From: Streptomyces changanensis
GTDB taxonomy: Bacteria > Actinomycetota > Actinomycetes > Streptomycetales > Streptomycetaceae
Direction: 5' to 3'
NCBI RefSeq assembly: GCF_024600715.1
Contig: NZ_CP102332.1
Location: 5,456,001-5,520,000, forward strand
Length of the DNA stretch: 64,000 nucleotides
Position 1 is the first letter of the stretch. Each line of letters begins with the position of its first letter. A program made the translations under genes and the position numbers. Below the pieces are notes generated by a model, which saw only the letters and a program-made list of their open reading frames with translations, had not been told where the DNA came from and made no database searches. Shown in pieces: positions 32,517 through 41,764 of the stretch.

Positions 32517-34028
32517 TCAGTCGGCCGGGATCGCCGCCGCCACGCGGCCCGCGCCGGGGAAGAGCAGCCGGGCGAGGGGGCGGTCGTCCCACTCCTCCGC
32601 CCGGTGGAAGCAGACGTCGCTGGGGAAGGGCGCGTCCCGCAGGTCCGCCGCGTGCGTGCCCGCCGGCAGCTCCGCCAGCGCGGCCAGCAACGGGTCGTCC
32701 GACCCGGCGAACTCGTCCAGCGGCGCCGGGCGCGTCCACGGTTCGCCGGTGTTCGGGGAGAAGCAGCGGGTGGCCTGCCGGACCGCCCGCGCGAAGTCGC
32801 CGCCGGCGGCCGCCTCGCGCGCGTACCGGGCCACCGTCAGCAACAGGTGCGGCAGGGACTCGGCGAGCACCGTCGCCGCCGGCTCCTCGCGCAGCTCCCG
32901 CGGCCCGACCGGTACCGACACCACGTACCCCCACGCGCCCGTCGCGGCGTCCAACCGCACCTGGACGAGCGCCCCGTGCCGCCCCTGCCGGGCGAGCGCC
33001 AGCGGCCAGTAGGCGCCGTCGCCGCCCATCATGCGGTGCGCCTCGGGGGCGACCCGGTGCTCCGGTACGCCCGGCAGCAGCCGCAGCGGCGGCGCGCCCT
33101 CCACGAGGACGCCGCCGATCTCCCGCACCACGGTCCGGACGTCCTCGGGGACGGGTACGGGCCAGGTGTCCATGGCGCTGTCGGAGCAGCCGGGCTCCAG
33201 CCGTACGCGGTCGGGCAGTTCGGCGGCGAGCGCCCGCAGTTCGGCGACGGCCCGCCGCGGCGCGTCGTCCGGGACCCGGTGACGGGTGACGGGACGGTCC
33301 AGGAAGTCGCCGCTGACGTCGCTGTGGACCAGCAGCGCGCGGCCGCCTCCGGCGAGCCGCAGCACGGTCTCGCTCGCGCCCGTGTCGGCCGTGGCGCCAC
33401 CGAGCGAGTAGTACGGCTCCCAGCGCACCGCGCAGGGGTACCGGGGCAGGGCGCGCAGGTCCACGAGGTCGGTGAGCGCGTGCCCGCGCCCGGCGAGGGC
33501 GGCCAGTTCGGCGTCGTCGCCCTCGGCGACCGCCACGCTCGGGACGGCGGGGACGGAGACGGCCGGCCTCGGACGGGCGTCGAGCGTGGCCGGGCCGTCC
33601 GCGAGGAGGGCGGCCACGTCCAGCAGCCAGTGGGTGAACGTCGGGGCCTCGACGACCAGTTCCTGCGCGTCGGTCCGGCGGAGCAGGGAGACGACCGGGC
33701 CCCAGTCGGTGGGGTCCGCGCCGTCCTCGCCGACGCCCACGTGAAGGGTGCCCTCGCCGGCGGAGAAGCGGCCCGGTTCCCACAGGCCGCGCGACCGCGC
33801 CGGGCCCGGGCCGGGGCCGAAGCGGTACGGCTCCCCGCCGACCGTCATCCCGGCGGTCTCCCGCAGGACGGTTCGCACCGCCTCGGGAACGGGGACCGGC
33901 CAGCCGTCCGGCTCGGTGTCCGGGAGGCCGTCGTGGAGGGTGACCTCCCCGGGCCGGGCCGCCGCCAGGGACCGCAGCGCCGCCACGGCCCGCTCCGCCC
34001 GCGCCCGTGCCCGTTCGTCCTCCGTCAT
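32517..34028 (-). CDS. Internally duplicated SMI1/KNR4 (SUKH)-like protein
   Basis: A 503-residue protein made of two homologous halves. The first has AVAALRSLAAARPGEVTL...WPVPVPEAVRTVLRETAG and the second (from about residue 250) AVAELRALAAELPDRVRL...WPVPVPEDVRTVVREIGG, each followed by a glycine-rich strand pattern. PVPE-x-VRTV(L/V)RE(T/I)(A/G)G is typical of SMI1/KNR4-type (SUKH) domains, which often serve as immunity or adaptor proteins. No toxin gene is adjacent. ATG 34028 follows a G-rich tract. The frame stays open far upstream, but that part lies in a G-rich gap. Confidence 0.7.
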   Translation of the reverse strand: MTEDERARARAERAVAALRSLAAARPGEVTLHDGLPDTEPDGWPVPVPEAVRTVLRETAGMTVGGEPYRFGPGPGPARSRGLWEPGRFSAGEGTLHVGVGEDGADPTDWGPVVSLLRRTDAQELVVEAPTFTHWLLDVAALLADGPATLDARPRPAVSVPAVPSVAVAEGDDAELAALAGRGHALTDLVDLRALPRYPCAVRWEPYYSLGGATADTGASETVLRLAGGGRALLVHSDVSGDFLDRPVTRHRVPDDAPRRAVAELRALAAELPDRVRLEPGCSDSAMDTWPVPVPEDVRTVVREIGGVLVEGAPPLRLLPGVPEHRVAPEAHRMMGGDGAYWPLALARQGRHGALVQVRLDAATGAWGYVVSVPVGPRELREEPAATVLAESLPHLLLTVARYAREAAAGGDFARAVRQATRCFSPNTGEPWTRPAPLDEFAGSDDPLLAALAELPAGTHAADLRDAPFPSDVCFHRAEEWDDRPLARLLFPGAGRVAAAIPAD

Positions 34029-34228
34029 GTCCCGCCCCCCGTGTGGTGCCGCCGCCGTGCCCGCGTGATGATCGCCGCGGCGGCGGACGTGTGTCCAGTT
34101 CGGGTGAGGGCCGCGGCCGTGGAGGTGGTCGGAGCCGGGGGCCGGTCGGAGAGGGGGACGACAGGGGGACGGGGGGCGGGTGGAGGGAGGGCCGCGGCGG
34201 GCGGGCCGGGGGAGGGGCGGCGGGGTGG

Positions 34229-35005
34229 TCAGGCCGCCGGGTGCGGGGCGAACTGGGTCGCCAGCCAGGTCGGTACGCCGCCCAGGAGCCGGAACAGCCG
34301 CTGCGCCTCCGCCCGTAGACGGCTCGCCTCCGGTTCCGGTTCGGCGTCGGCCAGGGCGGCCAGGGCCGGGGCCGTACCCACCAGGTAGCCCAGCTCCTCG
34401 CGCAGCCGCAGCGACTCGGCGAAGCCGTGCCGGGCCTCCGCCAACTCGCCCTCGCGCAGCGCGAGTCCGGCCAGGTGCCGCCAGGTGAACGCCAGCAGCA
34501 GCGTGTCGCCCTGCGCGGTCGCCGCGGCGTGCGCGCGCCGGTAGGCGGCGCGGGCGGCCTGCGGCGCGTCCGCCAGGTACTGGGCGAGCAGCCCGCGCCG
34601 GAAGTCCAGCAGCGCGCGCCGCGGTGAGGACGGCCCGAGCAGCGCCGCCGAGCGGCCGAGCGCCGCCCGCGCCTCGTCGGCCCGGTCCCGTACGCCGTGC
34701 AGGGTGGCGGCGTACGCGAGGTAGCCGCGCTCGCAGGCGGCCGCGCCGCGCTCCTCGTCGTCCTGGGCGACGGCCTCGGCGGCGCGCAGCGCGTCCTCCG
34801 CCTCCGCCCAGCCGGCCTCGGTGTAGAGGCACCGCTCGATCAGCAGGGAGGCCCGCTGGACCGCCACGGTCGGGTCGTCCGCCGTGGGGGTGAGCAGGGC
34901 CGCCGCGTCCGCCCAGCAGCCGCGGGAGCGCAGCCGCCATACCGCGGTCTGGAGCGGATCGTCGGCATCGGTCGTTCCGGAACCAGACATGGCGGTATGC
35001 GCCAC
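34229..35005 (-). CDS. TPR-like helical repeat protein, function unknown
   Basis: A 258-residue, alanine-rich all-helical protein with TPR-like spacing (LIERCLYTEAGWAEAEDALRAAEAVAQ, here partial: CLYTEAGWAEAEDALRAAEA; GLLAQYLADAPQAARAAYRR; LALREGELAEARHGFAES). The GTG at 35005 is preferred because GGGGAGGG lies five bases upstream; an ATG at 34990 is the alternative. No catalytic motif or membrane segment is visible. Confidence 0.7.
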   Translation of the reverse strand: MAHTAMSGSGTTDADDPLQTAVWRLRSRGCWADAAALLTPTADDPTVAVQRASLLIERCLYTEAGWAEAEDALRAAEAVAQDDEERGAAACERGYLAYAATLHGVRDRADEARAALGRSAALLGPSSPRRALLDFRRGLLAQYLADAPQAARAAYRRAHAAATAQGDTLLLAFTWRHLAGLALREGELAEARHGFAESLRLREELGYLVGTAPALAALADAEPEPEASRLRAEAQRLFRLLGGVPTWLATQFAPHPAA

Positions 35006-35049
35006 GTTGCCCTCCCCGAGCGCACCATCGAGCTGTTGGGACGGACGCA

Positions 35050-35214
35050 TCACAGCACGGAACCGCACACCCGGCCAAGAGGCCGGGTGAATTGATTCAC
35101 AATCACCCGGCGGGCGCGGCGTGGCGCGGACCGCCCGCCGGGGTGAGCGGCGCCGGGGCGCGGCGGGGCCGAGGGGCGGGGAGGGGTGGTGCGGCGGTGC
35201 GCCCCCACCTTCAT
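35050..35214 (-). CDS. Possible small basic protein
   Basis: A 54-codon ORF from ATG 35214, with GAGGGAA seven bases upstream, encoding an Arg/Pro-rich peptide (start MKVGAHRRTTPPRP). Its first codons coincide with one arm of an inverted repeat and its last third contains a second hairpin, so it may equally be non-coding structure. No family recognised. Confidence 0.25.
   Translation of the reverse strand: MKVGAHRRTTPPRPSAPPRPGAAHPGGRSAPRRARRVIVNQFTRPLGRVCGSVL
35068..35089. terminator. 9-bp stem-loop CACCCGGCC / GGCCGGGTG
   Basis: Perfect arms 35068-35076 and 35081-35089 with loop AAGA. It is followed by an AT-rich patch (AATTGATTCACAATC) that is exceptional in this window and could be part of the promoter of the TPR-like gene on the minus strand. 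Confidence 0.4.
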
Positions 35215-35264
35215 GGCGATTCCCTCGAAAGAGTGAACCGCTCTCCAGGTGGGGGCGTACCGCC
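35193..35264. terminator. 18-bp inverted repeat downstream of pucR
   Basis: Arms 35193-35210 (GGCGGTGCGCCCCCACCT) and 35247-35264 pair with one mismatch across a 36-nt loop, beginning 8 bases past the pucR stop on the minus strand. Position suits a terminator, but the long loop, containing a start codon with Shine-Dalgarno, is unusual. Confidence 0.45.
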
Positions 35265-35272
35265 GTCCGCGC

Positions 35273-37159
35273 TCAGGACATCCGCAGCGCCAGGAAGAAA
35301 TCCAGCTTGTCCTCCAGGCGCGACAGGTCGCGTCCCGTCAGCTGCTCGATCCGGCCGACGCGGTACCGCAGCGTGTTCACGTGCAGGTGCAGCCGCGCCG
35401 CGCAGCGCGTCCAGGAGCCGTCGCAGTCGAGGAACGCCTCCAGCGTCGGGATCAACTCGGCCCGGTGACGTCGGTCGTAGTCGCGCAGCGGGTCCAGGAG
35501 CCGCGCCGTGAACGCCCGGCGCACGTCGTCCGGGACGAACGGCAGCAGCAGGACGTGCGAGGCCAGCTCGTGGTGGCCGGCCGCGCAGACCCGTCCGGGG
35601 CGTGCCGCCGCGACGCGGCGGGCGTGCCGGGCCTCCTCCAGCGCGCCGCGCAGTCCCTCCGCGGAGTGCACGGCGGCGCTGACGCCCAGCGTGAGCCGCC
35701 CGTCGTCGGCGAGGCCCGCCGACAGTGGCGTCCGTACGGCGGCCAGCAGCGTCTCGGCGTGCAGCCCGCGCCCGGCCCCGCCCGCCGAGCGGCCCGCGCC
35801 GGAGCCGCCCGCGCGGGAGCCGCCACCGCCGCCCGAGCCGGAGCCGGCCGTACCGCCCGCGCCCGGGCCGGCCGCCGGGCCGCCCGTGGCCGCGGTGTCC
35901 GAACCGCCCGCGGCCGCCCCGCCGTCACCTCCCGCACCCGTACCCGCATCCGCAGGCGCGCCGTCCTCGGCCTCGGCGTCGGGGCCCGCCGCGCCCGGTG
36001 TCACCGGGGCGACGGCGGGCAGCGGTACCAGCGCGACGGCCTCGTCCCCCGAATGGGCCACCGCGATGCGGTCGGCCGAGTCCGGTCCGCTCGTCGCCGG
36101 GTCGACGAGGATCTCCTCCAGCAGCGACTGGGCGACCGGGCCGGTCTCGACCGCGCCGTCCTCGCCCCACTCGACGCGGGCGACGACGACCTGCCAGTGC
36201 GGCGCGGCGCCGAGCCCCGGCAGCAGCACGGGCGCGGCGACCCGCAGCCGGGCGGCGATCTCCGCCGGGGCGGCGCCGGTCTGCACCAGCTCCAGGACCT
36301 CCTGGGCCAGCCGGCGGCGGACCGTGCGCGCGGCGTCCCTGCGGTCGCGCTCCACGGCGATGAGCTGGGTGACGCCCTGGAGCAGGTCCAGCCGGGCGGC
36401 CGGCCAGTCGCCGGCGTCGGCCTCCACGGCCAGCAGCCAGTCCGAGAGGACCGTCTCGCGGATGTCCCTGGCCGCCGGCGCGGCGCCCCGACCGGTGTTA
36501 CGGATCGGGAAGAGCGAGTACGTCGACCCGCCGACCTGCGCCCGGTGCGGGCCGCGCCGGCCGGTGCGGGTCGCGGCCAGGTGCTCCCCGGCCAGTACCG
36601 CGCCGACCTCGGCGGGCAGCGGGGTGCCGGCGCCCGCGATCCGCCGCCCGGTCGGGGAGAGGACCCAGGCCCGCAGGTCCAGGTCGGTGCCGAGCAGGTC
36701 GAGCACCACCTCGGGGCCGCCCCCGGCCGGGCCGGAGGTCATCAGCCGCCTGTGCCGATCCACGACGGCCGCCAGGTCCCCCGCGCGCTCGCCGGACACC
36801 TGTCGAACGACGTGCTCGGTGATAGTTGCGAAAGCAACCGATTCGTTCACTGCGAAGAGGGGGAGGCGGTGGCGCAAACACGCCTGGACGAGGTCGTCCG
36901 GGATGGCGCCGAGCTCCGCCTCACCGGCCGCGAGACCGGCGACCCCCGCCCCGGCGAGGATCCGGACGAACGGCTCCGAGTCCGCCTCGTCGCGCCGCCA
37001 GGCCAGGCCGGTGAGGACCAGCTCGCCCCCGGAGAGGTACCGACTGGGGTCCCTCAGGTCCGTGGTCATCACGCCGCGCACGGTGCGGTCGAGCTCGTCC
37101 TCGCCGCTGAGCAGCCGCAAGCCCAGCGCCTCGGTCTCCAGCAGTGCGCGCAGCCGCAT
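35273..37159 (-). CDS. pucR: PucR family purine catabolism regulator
   Basis: A 628-residue regulator. The N-terminus (MRLRALLETEALGLRLLSGEDELDR) starts the PucR sensor domain, the centre has a GGDEF-like degenerate domain, and the C-terminus is the PucR-type HTH (LIPTLEAFLDCDGSWTRCAARLHLHVNTLRYRVGRIEQLTGRDLSRLEDKLDFFLAL in shorter pieces). Between about residues 410 and 490 an extra Gly/Ala/Ser-rich linker (GGTAGSGSGGGGGSRAGGSG) interrupts the protein. It is transcribed away from the xanthine dehydrogenase operon, which it most likely controls. ATG 37159 has GAAGGA upstream. Confidence 0.88.
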   Translation of the reverse strand: MRLRALLETEALGLRLLSGEDELDRTVRGVMTTDLRDPSRYLSGGELVLTGLAWRRDEADSEPFVRILAGAGVAGLAAGEAELGAIPDDLVQACLRHRLPLFAVNESVAFATITEHVVRQVSGERAGDLAAVVDRHRRLMTSGPAGGGPEVVLDLLGTDLDLRAWVLSPTGRRIAGAGTPLPAEVGAVLAGEHLAATRTGRRGPHRAQVGGSTYSLFPIRNTGRGAAPAARDIRETVLSDWLLAVEADAGDWPAARLDLLQGVTQLIAVERDRRDAARTVRRRLAQEVLELVQTGAAPAEIAARLRVAAPVLLPGLGAAPHWQVVVARVEWGEDGAVETGPVAQSLLEEILVDPATSGPDSADRIAVAHSGDEAVALVPLPAVAPVTPGAAGPDAEAEDGAPADAGTGAGGDGGAAAGGSDTAATGGPAAGPGAGGTAGSGSGGGGGSRAGGSGAGRSAGGAGRGLHAETLLAAVRTPLSAGLADDGRLTLGVSAAVHSAEGLRGALEEARHARRVAAARPGRVCAAGHHELASHVLLLPFVPDDVRRAFTARLLDPLRDYDRRHRAELIPTLEAFLDCDGSWTRCAARLHLHVNTLRYRVGRIEQLTGRDLSRLEDKLDFFLALRMS

Positions 37160-37531
37160 GTCGTCGCCGATCCTTCTCGTGGTGTCTCGTTGTGGACGGT
37201 GGGCCCTCGCCACCGTTTCCGGGGGGAAACGAAGAGACTACTGATCCCCGCCTTTCGTTCGAATCTACAAGACCGGGGGTGCCGCCAGCCAACTCCTTCA
37301 TGGTTTCGGTGACTGCACCGGGTGGAGCACCGCTGGGTGTACTGGGGCCACCACGCGTCAACAGCAGATGAACACCTCATCGAGGGCCGGCCGTCCCCGC
37401 GCCCCGGCGAACAGCCCCGATCACACCGATCCCGCCGATCCCGGCGCCCACGCACCACCGGCCCTCGGGCCCGGGCGGCGGGGTACCCGGAAGAGCGCGG
37501 ACCACGTCGTCACGAATGAAGAGAGCCACTC
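37160..37531. promoter_or_regulatory. Divergent pucR-xdh control region
   Basis: A 372-bp gap without a supported gene between pucR and the xanthine dehydrogenase operon. It contains AACGAA (37229-37234) and its complement TTCGTT (37256-37261) about 20 bp apart, as possible half-sites, in the most AT-rich part of the gap (37225-37275). Binding by PucR is inferred from gene order only. Confidence 0.4.
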
Positions 37532-38422
37532 ATGGACTTCCTTCGCCCCGCCAGCTGGGAGGAGGCGCTCGCCGCCAAGGCGGAGCACCCCACGGCTGTG
37601 CCCATCGCGGGTGGCACCGATGTCATGGTCGAGATCAACTTCGACCACCGGCGGCCCGAGTACCTGTTGGACCTGAACCGCGTCGAGTCGCTCCGTGAGT
37701 GGGAGGTCGGCGAGGAGAACGTCCGGCTGGGCGCCTCCGTCCCGTACACCCGGATCATGGAGCACCTGCGGGCCGAGCTGCCCGGCCTGGCCCTCGCCTC
37801 CCACACCGTCGCCTCGCCGCAGATCCGCAACCGCGGCGGTGTCGGCGGCAACCTCGGCACCGCGTCCCCCGCCGGGGACGCCCACCCGGCGCTGCTCGCC
37901 GCGGGCGCCGAGGTGGAGGTCGAGTCGGTGCGCGGCAGCCGGTTCATCCCCATCGACGAGTTCTACACGGGCGTCAAGCGCAACGCCCTGCAGCCCGACG
38001 AGCTCATCAAGACCGTCCACATCAAGAAGGCCGACGGCCCGCAGCAGTACTCCAAGGTGGGTACCCGCAACGCCATGGTGATCGCGGTCTGCGCCTTCGG
38101 TATCGCCCTCCACCCGGAGACCCGCACGGTGCGCACGGGCATCGGCTCCGCCGCGCCCACGCCGATCCGGGCGAGGGAGGCCGAGGAGTTCCTGAACGCC
38201 GCGCTCGAAGAGGGCGGCTTCTGGGACAACGGCAAGATCATCACCCCGTCGATCGCCCAGCAGTTCGCGCAGCTGGCCTCCGCCGCCTGCAACCCGATCG
38301 ACGACGTCCGCGGCACCGCCAGGTACCGCCGCCACGCCGTCGGCATCATGGCCCGCCGCACCCTCGGCTGGACCTGGGAGCAGTACCGCGGCAGCGCCCG
38401 CACGCTGGAAGGAGCTGCATAA
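37532..38422 (+). CDS. Xanthine dehydrogenase-type FAD-binding subunit
   Basis: A 296-residue FAD subunit of a molybdenum hydroxylase. PIAGGTDVMVEIN and the FAD-contacting QIRNRGGVGGNLGTASPAGD are diagnostic. It is the first gene of a three-subunit operon in the order FAD, Fe-S, Mo, and lies three bases before the Fe-S gene. The ATG has GAAGAGAG about eight bases upstream. With PucR, an NCS2 permease and XdhC nearby, the substrate is most probably hypoxanthine/xanthine. Confidence 0.92.
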   Translation: MDFLRPASWEEALAAKAEHPTAVPIAGGTDVMVEINFDHRRPEYLLDLNRVESLREWEVGEENVRLGASVPYTRIMEHLRAELPGLALASHTVASPQIRNRGGVGGNLGTASPAGDAHPALLAAGAEVEVESVRGSRFIPIDEFYTGVKRNALQPDELIKTVHIKKADGPQQYSKVGTRNAMVIAVCAFGIALHPETRTVRTGIGSAAPTPIRAREAEEFLNAALEEGGFWDNGKIITPSIAQQFAQLASAACNPIDDVRGTARYRRHAVGIMARRTLGWTWEQYRGSARTLEGAA

Positions 38423-38425
38423 CCC

Positions 38426-39016
38426 ATGCGCGTCAACTTCACCGTCAACGGACGTCCGCAGGAGGCCGACGACGTCTGGGAGGGCGAGTCCCTCCTCTAC
38501 GTCCTGCGCGAGCGCCTCGGCCTGCCGGGCTCCAAGAACGCCTGTGAGCAGGGCGAGTGCGGCTCCTGCACCGTCCGCCTCGACGGCGTCCCCGTCTGCT
38601 CCTGCCTCGTCGCCGCCGGCCAGGTCGAGGGCCGCGAGGTGGTCACCGTCGAGGGTCTCGCCGAGTTCGCCAGGCAGCGCGCCGAGGCCGGCTGCGCCAC
38701 CGGCGCCTGCGGCACGGGCCTGGACGACGCCAAGCAGTGGTCCGCCCGCGGCACCGACTCGCAGACCGGCGAGGGCACCCCCCTCTCCCCGATCCAGCAG
38801 GCGTTCATCGACGCGGGCGCCGTGCAGTGCGGCTTCTGCACCCCGGGCCTGCTCGTCGCGGCCGACGAGATGCTGGAGAACAACCCGTCGCCGACCGACG
38901 AGGACATCCGCGAGGCGCTCTCCGGCAACCTCTGCCGCTGCACCGGTTACGAGAAGATCCTGGACGCCGTCCGCCTCGCGGCCGCCCGCCAGGAACGTCA
39001 GGGAGAGGCGGTCTGA
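38426..39016 (+). CDS. Xanthine dehydrogenase-type 2x[2Fe-2S] subunit
   Basis: A 196-residue subunit carrying the plant-type [2Fe-2S] motif (ACEQGECGSCTVRLDG...CSC) and the second cluster (CGFCTPG and NLCRCTGY). Between them is an insertion of about 40 residues (AGCATGACGTGLDDAKQW region) with two further cysteines, as seen in actinomycete members. It transfers electrons from the molybdenum centre to FAD. AAGGAG lies upstream of the ATG within the end of the preceding gene. Confidence 0.93.
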   Translation: MRVNFTVNGRPQEADDVWEGESLLYVLRERLGLPGSKNACEQGECGSCTVRLDGVPVCSCLVAAGQVEGREVVTVEGLAEFARQRAEAGCATGACGTGLDDAKQWSARGTDSQTGEGTPLSPIQQAFIDAGAVQCGFCTPGLLVAADEMLENNPSPTDEDIREALSGNLCRCTGYEKILDAVRLAAARQERQGEAV

Positions 39017-39021
39017 CACCC

Positions 39022-41439
39022 ATGACCACCGCGCAGAACACCCGGGCCGCGGCCACCCCGGCCGGCACGCCCACCAAGGTCACCCAGGGCGCCCAGGGCA
39101 CCAAGGGCGGCATCGGCGAGTCCACCCTCCGGCCCGACGGCACCCTCAAGGTCACCGGCGAGTTCGCCTACTCCTCGGACATGTGGCACGAGGACATGCT
39201 GTGGGGCCAGCTCCTCCGCTCTCCCGTCGCCCACGCCGAGATCGTCTCCATCGACACCTCCGAGGCCCTCGCCCAGGCGGGCGTGTACGCCGTCCTCACC
39301 TACGACGACCTGCCGACCGAGGTGAAGAACTACGGCCTGGAGATCCAGGACACCCCCGTACTCGCCAACGGCGTCGTACGCCACCACGGCGAGCCGGTCG
39401 CCGTCGTCGCCGCCGACCACCCGGAGACCGCGCGGCGCGCCGCCGCGAAGATCAAGGTCGAGTACCGGGAGCTGCCGGTCGTCACCGACGAGGCGTCCGC
39501 CCTCGGCCCCGGCGCGCCGATCCTGCACCCCGGCCGCGACGACCACCACTCCGGGCACGTCCCGCACCCCAACATCGTCCACCGCCAGCCCATCGTCCGC
39601 GGCGACGTCGAGGCGGCCCGCGCCCGGGCCGACGTGATCGTCGAGGGCGAGTACACCTTCGGCATGCAGGACCAGGCGTTCCTCGGCCCCGAGTCCGGCC
39701 TCGCCGTACCCGCCGAGGACGGCGGCGTCGACCTGTACATCGCCACCCAGTGGCTGCACTCCGACCTCCGCCAGATCGCCCCCGTCCTCGGCCTGCCCGA
39801 GGACAAGGTCCGCATGACGCTCTCCGGCGTCGGCGGTGCCTTCGGCGGCCGCGAGGACCTGTCGATGCAGATCCACGCCTGCCTGCTGGCGCTGCGCACC
39901 GGCAAGCCGGTGAAGATCGTCTACAACCGGTTCGAGTCGTTCTTCGGCCACGTGCACCGCCACCCGGCGAAGCTGCACTACGAACACGGGGCGACCAAGG
40001 ACGGCAAGCTCACCCACATGAAGTGCCGGATCGTGCTGGACGGCGGCGCCTACGCCTCCGCCTCCCCGGCCGTCGTCGGCAACGCCGCGTCCCTCTCGGC
40101 CGGCCCCTACGTCATCGACGACGTCGACATCGAGTCGATCGCCCTCTACACCAACAACCCGCCCTGCGGCGCCATGCGCGGCTTCGGCGCGGTCCAGGCG
40201 TGCTTCGCCTACGAGGCACAGATGGACAAGCTGGCCGCGAAGCTCGACATGGACCCCGTCGAGTTCCGCCGGCTCAACGCCATGGAGCAGGGCACGATCA
40301 TGCCGACCGGCCAGCCGGTCGACTCCCCGGCGCCCGTCGCCGAGCTGCTGCGCCGCGTCAAGGCCCGCCCGCTGCCGCCGGAGCGCCAGTGGGAGTCCAC
40401 CGAGGGCGCCGACGTCCGCGCGCTGCCCGGCGGCCTGTCGAACACCACGCACGGCGAGGGCGTCGTCCGCGGCGTCGGCTACGCCGTCGGCATCAAGAAC
40501 GTCGGCTTCTCCGAGGGCTTCGACGACTACTCCACCGCCCGGGTCCGCATGGAGGTCATCAACGGCGAGGCCGTCGCCACCGTGCACACCGCCATGGCGG
40601 AGGTCGGCCAGGGCGGCGTCACCGTCCACGCCCAGATCGCCCGCACGGAGCTCGGCGTCACCCAGGTGACCATCAACCCGGCCGACACCCGGGTCGGCTC
40701 CGCCGGCTCCACCTCCGCCTCCCGCCAGACGTACGTCACCGGCGGGGCGGTGAAGAACTCCTGCGAGCTGGTCCGCGAGAAGGTCCTGGAGATCGGCCGC
40801 CGCAAGCTCGGCACGTACCACCCCGCCTGGGCCACCGCCGAGTTGCTGCTCGAAGGCGGCAAGGTCGTCACCGACGGCGGCGAGGTCCTCGCCGACTTGG
40901 TCGACGTCCTGGAGGACGAGGTCGTCGAGATCGAGGCCGAGTGGCGCCACCGCCCGACCGAGCCGTTCGACCTGCGCACCGGCCAGGGCAACGGCCACGT
41001 CCAGTACTCGTTCGCCGCCCACCGCGCCGTCGTGGAGGTCGACACCGAGCTGGGCCTGGTCAAGGTCATCGAGCTGGCCTGCGCCCAGGACGTCGGCAAG
41101 GCCCTCAACCCGCTCTCCGTCGTCGGCCAGATCCAGGGCGGCACCACCCAGGGCCTGGGCATGGCGGTCATGGAGGAGATCGTCGTCGACCCGAAGACGG
41201 CGAAGGTGCGGAACCCCTCCTTCACGGACTACCTGATCCCCACCATCCTCGACACGCCGACCATCCCGGTCGACGTGCTCGAACTCGCCGACGAGCACGC
41301 CCCCTACGGCCTGCGCGGCATCGGCGAAGCCCCGACCCTGTCGTCCACGCCGGCCGTCCTCGCGGCGATCCGGAACGCGACGGGCCTGGAGCTGAACAGG
41401 ACGCCGGTACGCCCCGAGCACCTCACCGGCACCGCGTAG
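39022..41439 (+). CDS. Xanthine dehydrogenase-type molybdopterin subunit
   Basis: An 805-residue catalytic subunit. GVGGAFGGRED, AMRGFGAVQACFAYE and AEVGQGGVTVHAQIA are molybdopterin-cytosine/pterin contacts, and the base catalyst is the Glu in YGLRGIGEAPTLSS. ATG 39022 is five bases after the Fe-S gene. The protein should bind the cofactor with the help of XdhC encoded at 43260. Aldehydes or other N-heterocycles are possible substrates, but the context argues for purines. Confidence 0.93.
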   Translation: MTTAQNTRAAATPAGTPTKVTQGAQGTKGGIGESTLRPDGTLKVTGEFAYSSDMWHEDMLWGQLLRSPVAHAEIVSIDTSEALAQAGVYAVLTYDDLPTEVKNYGLEIQDTPVLANGVVRHHGEPVAVVAADHPETARRAAAKIKVEYRELPVVTDEASALGPGAPILHPGRDDHHSGHVPHPNIVHRQPIVRGDVEAARARADVIVEGEYTFGMQDQAFLGPESGLAVPAEDGGVDLYIATQWLHSDLRQIAPVLGLPEDKVRMTLSGVGGAFGGREDLSMQIHACLLALRTGKPVKIVYNRFESFFGHVHRHPAKLHYEHGATKDGKLTHMKCRIVLDGGAYASASPAVVGNAASLSAGPYVIDDVDIESIALYTNNPPCGAMRGFGAVQACFAYEAQMDKLAAKLDMDPVEFRRLNAMEQGTIMPTGQPVDSPAPVAELLRRVKARPLPPERQWESTEGADVRALPGGLSNTTHGEGVVRGVGYAVGIKNVGFSEGFDDYSTARVRMEVINGEAVATVHTAMAEVGQGGVTVHAQIARTELGVTQVTINPADTRVGSAGSTSASRQTYVTGGAVKNSCELVREKVLEIGRRKLGTYHPAWATAELLLEGGKVVTDGGEVLADLVDVLEDEVVEIEAEWRHRPTEPFDLRTGQGNGHVQYSFAAHRAVVEVDTELGLVKVIELACAQDVGKALNPLSVVGQIQGGTTQGLGMAVMEEIVVDPKTAKVRNPSFTDYLIPTILDTPTIPVDVLELADEHAPYGLRGIGEAPTLSSTPAVLAAIRNATGLELNRTPVRPEHLTGTA

Positions 41440-41764
41440 CCCCTCCGGGCGGCGCCCCCCGAACCTCCGGGCGGTGCGCGGCTGCCGGGAACGTCACAGT
41501 CCCGCGGTCCGCACCGTCCGGAGCACCCACCACCGAACCACCGCACAGCCGCAGGGAGACCCCCACAGGCACGTCGGACCGATCGGACCGCACCGCTCGC
41601 GGTCCCCGCACCCACCACCCCCCATCCCCCCACCCCCCAGCGCAGAACCCCGTCCGTCTCGGGCCGTTCCCCCGGGTCGTGCAGCCAAGCACCATCCCAA
41701 ATCCCGCGCACGGGCCCGGAGTCGGAGCCCGCGGGTGCCCCTGTGAACCTTGGGAGTAGGCACC
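41440..41764. other. Gap between xdh and the purine permease
   Basis: No gene is supported. The stretch contains a C-rich tract (41608-41638, CACCACCCCCCATCCCCCCA-like) and a small ACCGATCGGACCG palindrome near 41578. Because the downstream genes belong to the same pathway, it may hold a second promoter. Confidence 0.4.

Noticed and set aside
38998..41421. 807-residue minus-strand frame
   Set aside because: Antisense shadow of the xanthine dehydrogenase Mo subunit.
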